NCBI RefSeq assembly: GCF_000787575.1
Contig: NW_012236531.1
Span: forward strand, 1,139,396 to 1,203,395
Direction: 5' to 3'
DNA: 64,000 nt
Source: Acytostelium subglobosum LB1
Taxonomy: Eukaryota; Evosea; Eumycetozoa; Acytosteliales; Acytosteliaceae
The first letter of the stretch is position 1, and each line of letters begins with the position of its first letter. The notes under the pieces are model-generated. The model had not been told where the DNA came from. It made no database searches and saw nothing but the letters and a program-made list of their open reading frames with translations. A program made the position numbers and the translations under genes. This document shows, piece after piece, positions 58,519 to 64,000 of the stretch.

Positions 58519-59367
58519 TATATTCTATTTACAATTATTGATTATTAAAATGTCTGTAAGACTGACTGAAGGATGATATATATAAAGAGGTATAGAGAGA
58601 TAAAAGAATGATTATATGTTTAAAGACGTATCTTAGATGAATGAATGAATGTTTATGTTTGTAGTTTGTTTGGATGGTTAGTAGACTGTGAGACTGGAAG
58701 ACTGCGCTTGCAACTAGTTGACAGGCTGGCTCGTTGACAGTCTATTGGTGAGTGTGAGTGAGTGAGAGAGACTATGAATGTAGATACCTTTGGAGATGCC
58801 TTGTTCATTTACGACTTTCCCTTTGGAGACTGTCTTTGATATTAATCATTAGATATCGTCCCTCCACCTCACCATCTATACATCTCTATTTAGTAATGTT
58901 TTCATTCTCGTTGCCAACACTATCTAGTGTGAATGTAAGTGTATGTGTGTGTGTGAGTGTCTTTGAGAGAGTGTATTGTGAGTATGTGTATGAATGACCA
59001 TGGGGTGTATGTCTTTGTATCTCATTGTGACTTCATTCTTTATCCCACACACTGTTTTCTTTCATTCTCATGTGACCTTTGACTTTTACCAAAAGAAGTA
59101 ATAATTTGGTACTCTATTGAATCTACTCATGACTCTTTCACTCCATATTGTAGTCATGAGGTCACAGTCGTCCCTGCTCCTTCCAAGAACACTCGAGTCC
59201 ATGCACACTGCTACCCATTCACTACCTTCATTCATCCATTCCATTCCATTCTATTCCACCTTTCATACATCTGTTCATAGACATATAGTTGTTGATTATG
59301 ATCATAATGTTTGTTTATGAACTTTATACTAGTAATAATAATAGTAGTTGTTGGAAGGAACAACACT
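58519..59367. other. Intergenic region (0.85 kb)
   Basis: Promoter of the beta-repeat gene and 3' flank of MPP10, both minus strand. GTGTGT and ATTCC runs are present. A 67-codon plus-strand frame at 59117 is low complexity and rejected. Confidence 0.45.
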
Positions 59368-61813
59368 CTACAATTTGAACTTGGCACCTGATTCGTTTGA
59401 TACCTTGGGCTTCTTGCTGTTTCTGTTGCCATTGCCATTGCTGTCGTCTCCACCCTTTCTCTTGTTATCTTGCTCTTCTTGGAGCTTGGCAAAGACGTTG
59501 CCAGATGATATATGCTTCCTGGTCTTGCTTGGGTCGATGATGGTTGTGTTCCTTGATGCTTTGAGATGCTCCATTGCACGTCTGGTCTCGTTCCTCTTGG
59601 CGAGATTGGCGTTTGTCTTCTCGGCCTTGAGCTCCTTTGCATCCTTCTCCTTCTTGTCCTTGCGCCACATCTCCTTGGTCTTGCTTCGCAGCTGCTTCTT
59701 CTCCTCTTTCGACATCTCTGAGTATCCCTTCTCGTCGGCATTCTGCTTGAAGTACACCTCCTCTGGTGCCACCAGCTGTGCGGTGCTTGTGGCCACTGGA
59801 ATCTTCTCCTCGATGGAGATCGACTGTGTATTGGTGATATTGAGCTCCTTATTCTTGATGCGCTTTGGTGTGTAGTTGAAGTTGGTAAGTGAGTCCAGCT
59901 TGTACATCAGAGCTTCCAGCAATGTGTGAATCTTCTCATGCTTCTCCTTTGTCTCGTCTGTCAACTCTACTCCCATAGCCTTGGTCAAAAACTTGTTGGA
60001 TGGATGGTTAATGGATGGAGTTAGTGATTGAGATGATTGAGATGATTGTATGAGGTAACTTACGTCCTTCTCATAGACTGAGCTCAGACCCTCAGCATTC
60101 TTCTGATCATTGAGCTCAACCTTTGCCTTGAACTTCTGCTCAAACTCCTCCTCAGTCTTTCTAATTACATCGCTAAAGTTTTTCTGTTGATTGATTGAAG
60201 GTTAGTTAACAATCCGGTCCAGTCCAGTCCATTACAATCAATCAAGTCCAAACATACCTCGAATATCCTCTTCTTGATAATGTCCTCCAAGGACTTGTTG
60301 GTCTCCTCGGTAATAACTGGCGCGACCTTTTGTGTATATTCAAAATCCAGATGCTCCTCCAACAGCGAGTTGACTGGACGATCCTTTGCAGCAGCCTCAC
60401 CAATGACAGTCCACTTCTTCTTCTTCAAGTTCTGTTTCTCGAGCTCTCTGATTCTCTCTTGTACCTTCTGTGCTCTCTTCTCAAAGGCAGACAGCTCCTC
60501 CTTTGGCAGTGTTGATTCCGAGTCGTCACCAGCGGTGGCGTCCTCTGCCAGATCGTCGTCCAAGTCCAAATCATCATCATCCATATCATCATCGTCTCTC
60601 TCCATTGGGAACTCTTCCTCCTCATCCTCGCTGTTGATTGATTGACAGAGTGTGTGAGTTAGTGTATGTCTCGCGATGATCAACCTCGCGATGCTACATA
60701 CTCTGGATTCTTGAAGAAGTCGTCAAACTTCATGTCCTCTGGCTTGACTTGCTTGGTCTTCTCCTTCTTGGCTACACCTTCCTTCTCTATGTATTTGTCC
60801 AGCAGTTTGTCGAGTCTGGCTTCCTCTTCGTCCATCTCGCCCTCGGCGAATCCAAATCCTCCTTCCTCATCCTCGTCATCCTCGTCAAAGTCCTCGGACT
60901 TGTCAGAGTCACGCTCCTCCTCATCGGCGTCGTCCAAGAACTTCTCCATCTCCTCTTGATTGAAGAAGTTCATATCTTTGCCCTTTGTGGCTGGTCTTGA
61001 CATTAGCTTCTGATCCTCATCACCATCCTCCTCGTCGTCGTCTTCGAGGTCCTCGTCGTCATCCTCTCCATCGAGCTCATCATCATCGAACTCCTCGTTA
61101 TCTTCATCGTCATCATCGAGCTGCTCGTCATCGTCCTCGTCTTCAAGGCTGCCACTGATTCCATCATCGTCAAAACTGCCATCTTGGAGGTCACCTTCGT
61201 CGCTGAACTCGGCATCATCCTCCAACTCCTCGTCGTCCTCCAACTCATAATCATCCTCACTGTACTGGTCTGCATCTTCGTCGTCCTCATCCTCGTCGTC
61301 ATCATTCTGCTGCAACATCTGTACTTGTTTGGTGATGTAATCCAACATTGGATCATTGAACAATTGTATTTGTGCCCAAATCTGTTCATTATCGAATCCC
61401 TCCAGCATCAGTCTATCCAGTGCATCAGTGGGCTGTACCTCCTTTGCCTTGGCTACATGACAGTGAGTGTTAGTCGGTGATCATTCCATTACATTCCACA
61501 TATATGTATACATACAATAGTTATATAATCTCTCGAGTACCTTGGTAGTCAATTGTTGGATCTGTGTTGGTTTATCGATAAAGTGTTCTGGATGCTCGCT
61601 AACATCCTTTACTGCACTCTCTACCATGCTCAATACGCTTGGGTCATCTACTGGAGTCTCGACAACCACTGGCTCTACAACTTTTGCTGTTGTTGCCTTA
61701 GCCTTTGTTGGGACTGCTGTCTTCTTCTTTGTAGCCGCTGCAGTCGAAACAACAGGTTGTTGTTGTTTTGGTACAACAACTGCTGTCGTCTTTTTCTTTG
61801 ATTGTATAGGCAT
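59368..61813 (-). CDS. mpp10: U3 snoRNP protein MPP10
   Basis: Exons 61516-61813, 60702-61452, 60258-60630, 60064-60183 and 59368-59991 give 721 residues (human MPHOSPH10 is similar in size). MPP10 is a scaffold of the small-subunit processome in the nucleolus, needed for U3-guided cleavage of pre-18S rRNA. Signature regions are the central acidic tracts (EDDEELEDDAEF and others), MKFDDFFKNP, LDFEYTQKVAPVITEETNKSLEDIIKKRIFE, the SDVIRK...FEQKFKAKVELNDQKNAEGLSSVYEKD segment, and the conserved end KLDSLTNFNYTPKR...VAPEEVYF. The tail is basic (KKPKVSNES). The 40-codon fourth exon was placed by splice phase. Confidence 0.93.
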
Positions 61814-62122
61814 GTTGTATATCTATGTATATATTTATATTATGAATGTGAATATGATAGAGAGAGACTCACTAACAAGCATTTGGCTCGTTCGTTTTTC
61901 AAAATGACGAAAAATTAATTTATGGGTTTCAATCAAAACATTCACTTCAAATGTGATGGGTGGAAGTAGGATGATGTACATTGTTGTTGAAGAAACCAAA
62001 GGGATAGTCCCCAAATAACTTGGGTAGGTGTATATGATGGATGTGAATGGAGCCACAATCAATCAAACAAACAATAATCATTGATTGCGCGTTGGATGAG
62101 CTGTGGCACGACTGGCAGCCAC
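61814..62122. other. Intergenic region between two minus-strand genes
   Basis: Promoter of MPP10 and 3' flank of the adenylate-kinase-like gene. AT-rich; nothing else recognised. Confidence 0.45.
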
Positions 62123-64000
62123 TCACTTAAAGGTCTTCTGTTGGAATTGAGGCAACAGACTGTTAACAGGTACATCTCTGATGAATGGCCTCTGGAAGTC
62201 CACCTTGAATTGGTATTCATGCTGAGTGATTGTCTCAATCTCCATCGTAGTCGGATTGATCTTGTGAGGAATATGTGACGTCCTAACATCAACAGTTGCC
62301 CTGAATCCTCTATTGAATATTTGATTGATGTTAAGTATGATTGTGATGTACTCGCACTTCTTTGGTCATTCCTTACCTCTCTGATAATACATCCAATGCC
62401 ATGTCAACTGCGATTGGATTGGAAAAGATACGATTGGTGATTCTGACCGTGGCACTACCGGCAATGGAATGACGACGGATGTTTGGTATGAACTCCTTGT
62501 CAATGACGTTGATAACTGAGGCGAATAGATCGGTATGACGGAACTGATACTCGTCCAGTCGTGTGACCAGGTCGACACGTGCATGGTTGGTCACGTCGGA
62601 CACCAGAGGGATGCGCTGCACCATGTCGTACGTCTCCTCGGCCAGCTCCAACGAGCTCTGATACTGGAACTCCTTGATGATGCTCTGCTGCACCTCGCCA
62701 ATGGCCTTGCTGGCATCGATGATGGTGAAAGGGAAGTGCTTCTTGAGCGTCTGCAGCGTCGAGTAGTGGTCCCTGAAGATCTTGTATCGCTTCCTTGCTG
62801 CGTCCTCTGAGGTGTCAGTGTCGCGCTCCTCGAGCAGTGGCAGACCCTGTCCCTTGAGCTTGATGTTGGTCTCGCGTGTGATCTGGCCACGACGGATCTG
62901 TCTGTCAATGCTCTCCTTCTCCTCGACAAAAAGCACGGTGACACGGAAGACTGGACGAGGGAAGCAGGATGACAGGTTGGTGTTGAAGAAGTGTTTGCGC
63001 AGGTCCTTCATCTTCTCGTACAGAGCGTTCAGACACTCGACTTGGATGTTGGTGCGCGGGAATCCGTCGACGACGACACCCGAGCGGTACTCGGTCTTCC
63101 TGAGCTCCTCGAGGATGTTGTAGAACACGAATGAATCGTTGACCATGCCGCCCGTGGCCTTGATCCTGCGCGCCTCCGAGTTGTTTAACAGTGAGCTCAT
63201 AACGATGGGATGGGCGGTGATGCCCCTGACCGAGCTGATGAAGGGCGTGTTTGTGCCCTTGCCCGATCCAGGCGCGCCCATCAAGTAAATGATCTCCTGG
63301 GGAAATCGCATGTCCTCCTTGCCATACTTCTGCTCAAGCTTGTTCCACGCCGTGTTGAATATGATGTTGGCGTCCTTGATTTCCAGGTCGTCCTCGGTCT
63401 TGGCCACCTCTGCTGCCGCCGCTGAGATGGTCGCAGTCGACTGCGTGTTGATATCGCCGCTGTTGCTGCTGGTGTGCTTGCTGTTTGAGCTCGGGATGAT
63501 CACCGTGCTGCTCGGTATACTATTGATATTGTTGATAATTGAATCAGTTGTGAAGTCTGGTATGATATTATTTGGATGTGTCTGCTGTTGTTGCTGCTGT
63601 TGCTGCTGTCCATGATGATGGTGGTGTGATGTCGGCTTGACATGGTGTGTCTGTGTATTCGATGGCATGGTCTGTGATGCCGTTGATGCCGCGGCAGCAC
63701 TTGAGGACGAAGATGATAATGCAGAGTAATATCGCCTTGTCGTCGGGGAGTTTAATAATATCCTGTTGTCAGTCATTGTCGTAGTCGGAGATGTTGTTGA
63801 GGTGATCATCGGGATCACAGGTGATGAAATGAGTGATCCACTGCTACTATTAAGCTGGTTGTGATTGTGTAAAGATGATGATCTCCTATGATGTTGTTGC
63901 TGTTGTTGTAATGATGTTGTTGTTGTTGTAGGTGATGATATGATTGGAGATGTCATTATTGTTGTTGTTGTCGTTGTTGACGTACTTGTACTCTGTTGCT
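62123..64000 (-). CDS. Adenylate-kinase-like protein with extra C-terminal domain
   Basis: Exons 62377-63956 (or longer) and 62123-62309 give at least 588 residues. The reading frame is open upstream of the ATG at 63956 to the window edge (Thr/Ser codons), so the true start may lie outside. After about 200 residues of Gln/Ser/Thr/His low complexity comes an adenylate kinase fold: P-loop IYLMGAPGSGKGT, NMP region GGMVNDSFVFYNIL, VVVDGFPRT, LID arginines RRGQITRETN, and ERDTDTSEDAARKRYKIFRDHY. It should transfer phosphate between ATP and a nucleoside monophosphate. The C-terminal ~170 residues (RIPLVSDVTNHARVDLVTRL, HSIAGSATVRITNRIF, INPTTMEIETITQHEY) are an additional domain I cannot name. Confidence 0.85.

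Overview
The window looks like nuclear DNA of a social amoeba (dictyostelid), probably not Dictyostelium discoideum itself because the coding regions are less AT-rich. The basis is: short introns (about 70-120 nt) with GTATGT/GTAAGT donors, packed with ATCA/GATT tetranucleotides; Asn, Gln, Ser and Thr homopolymers in proteins; FNIP-repeat proteins; a G-alpha subunit almost identical by eye to my memory of Dictyostelium G-alpha-1; and AT-rich intergenic DNA. Genes are dense and on both strands. I recognised no rRNA, tRNA, CRISPR array, retroelement or virus-like element.

Layout. 1-2.3 kb: hypothetical gene (minus) running off the left edge. 3-5.3 kb: APC8/CDC23 with an inserted B-box zinc finger. 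5.6-6.5 kb: secreted Cys-rich protein. 6.7-10 kb: kinesin-1 heavy chain (minus). 10.2-13.9 kb: START + F-box + WD40 protein (minus). 14-16.3 kb: long intergenic stretch with a cluster of hairpins. 16.3-19.9 kb: ELMO-ankyrin protein. 19.9-25.1 kb: two tandem paralogs of an amoeba-type repeat family, the first broken by a small DNA transposon (TA target duplication, inverted ends, assembly gap inside) and by a 7-nt deletion. 25.8-27 kb: secreted, probably GPI-anchored Cys-rich protein. 27.1-30.7 kb: USP48-like deubiquitinase (minus). 30.9-33.9 kb: two tandem FNIP genes, the second frameshifted. 34.1-35.7 kb: WWE-BRCT protein. 36.2-37.4 kb: G-alpha. 38.7-41.6 kb: VID27. 42-43.3 kb: N-formylglutamate-amidohydrolase-like enzyme with a Cys-rich insert. 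44-48.7 kb: codanin-1-like protein. 48.8-49.5 kb: signal peptidase subunit 3. 50.5-51.3 kb: Rho-family GTPase. 51.4-54.6 kb: PH-RUN protein. 55-57.3 kb: F-BAR/RhoGAP. 57.5-58.5 kb: short-period beta-repeat protein. 59.4-61.8 kb: MPP10. 62.1-64 kb: adenylate-kinase-like protein reaching the right edge.

There are no operons. Most genes are single-copy housekeeping genes. Several belong to one broad theme, G-protein and Rho/Rac control of the actin cortex (G-alpha, ELMO, Rho GTPase, F-BAR/RhoGAP, RUN protein), but their proximity is probably coincidental. Gene models were assembled by hand: every splice junction given keeps the reading frame, and summed exon lengths are multiples of three. Functional names rest on remembered family motifs, not on searches.
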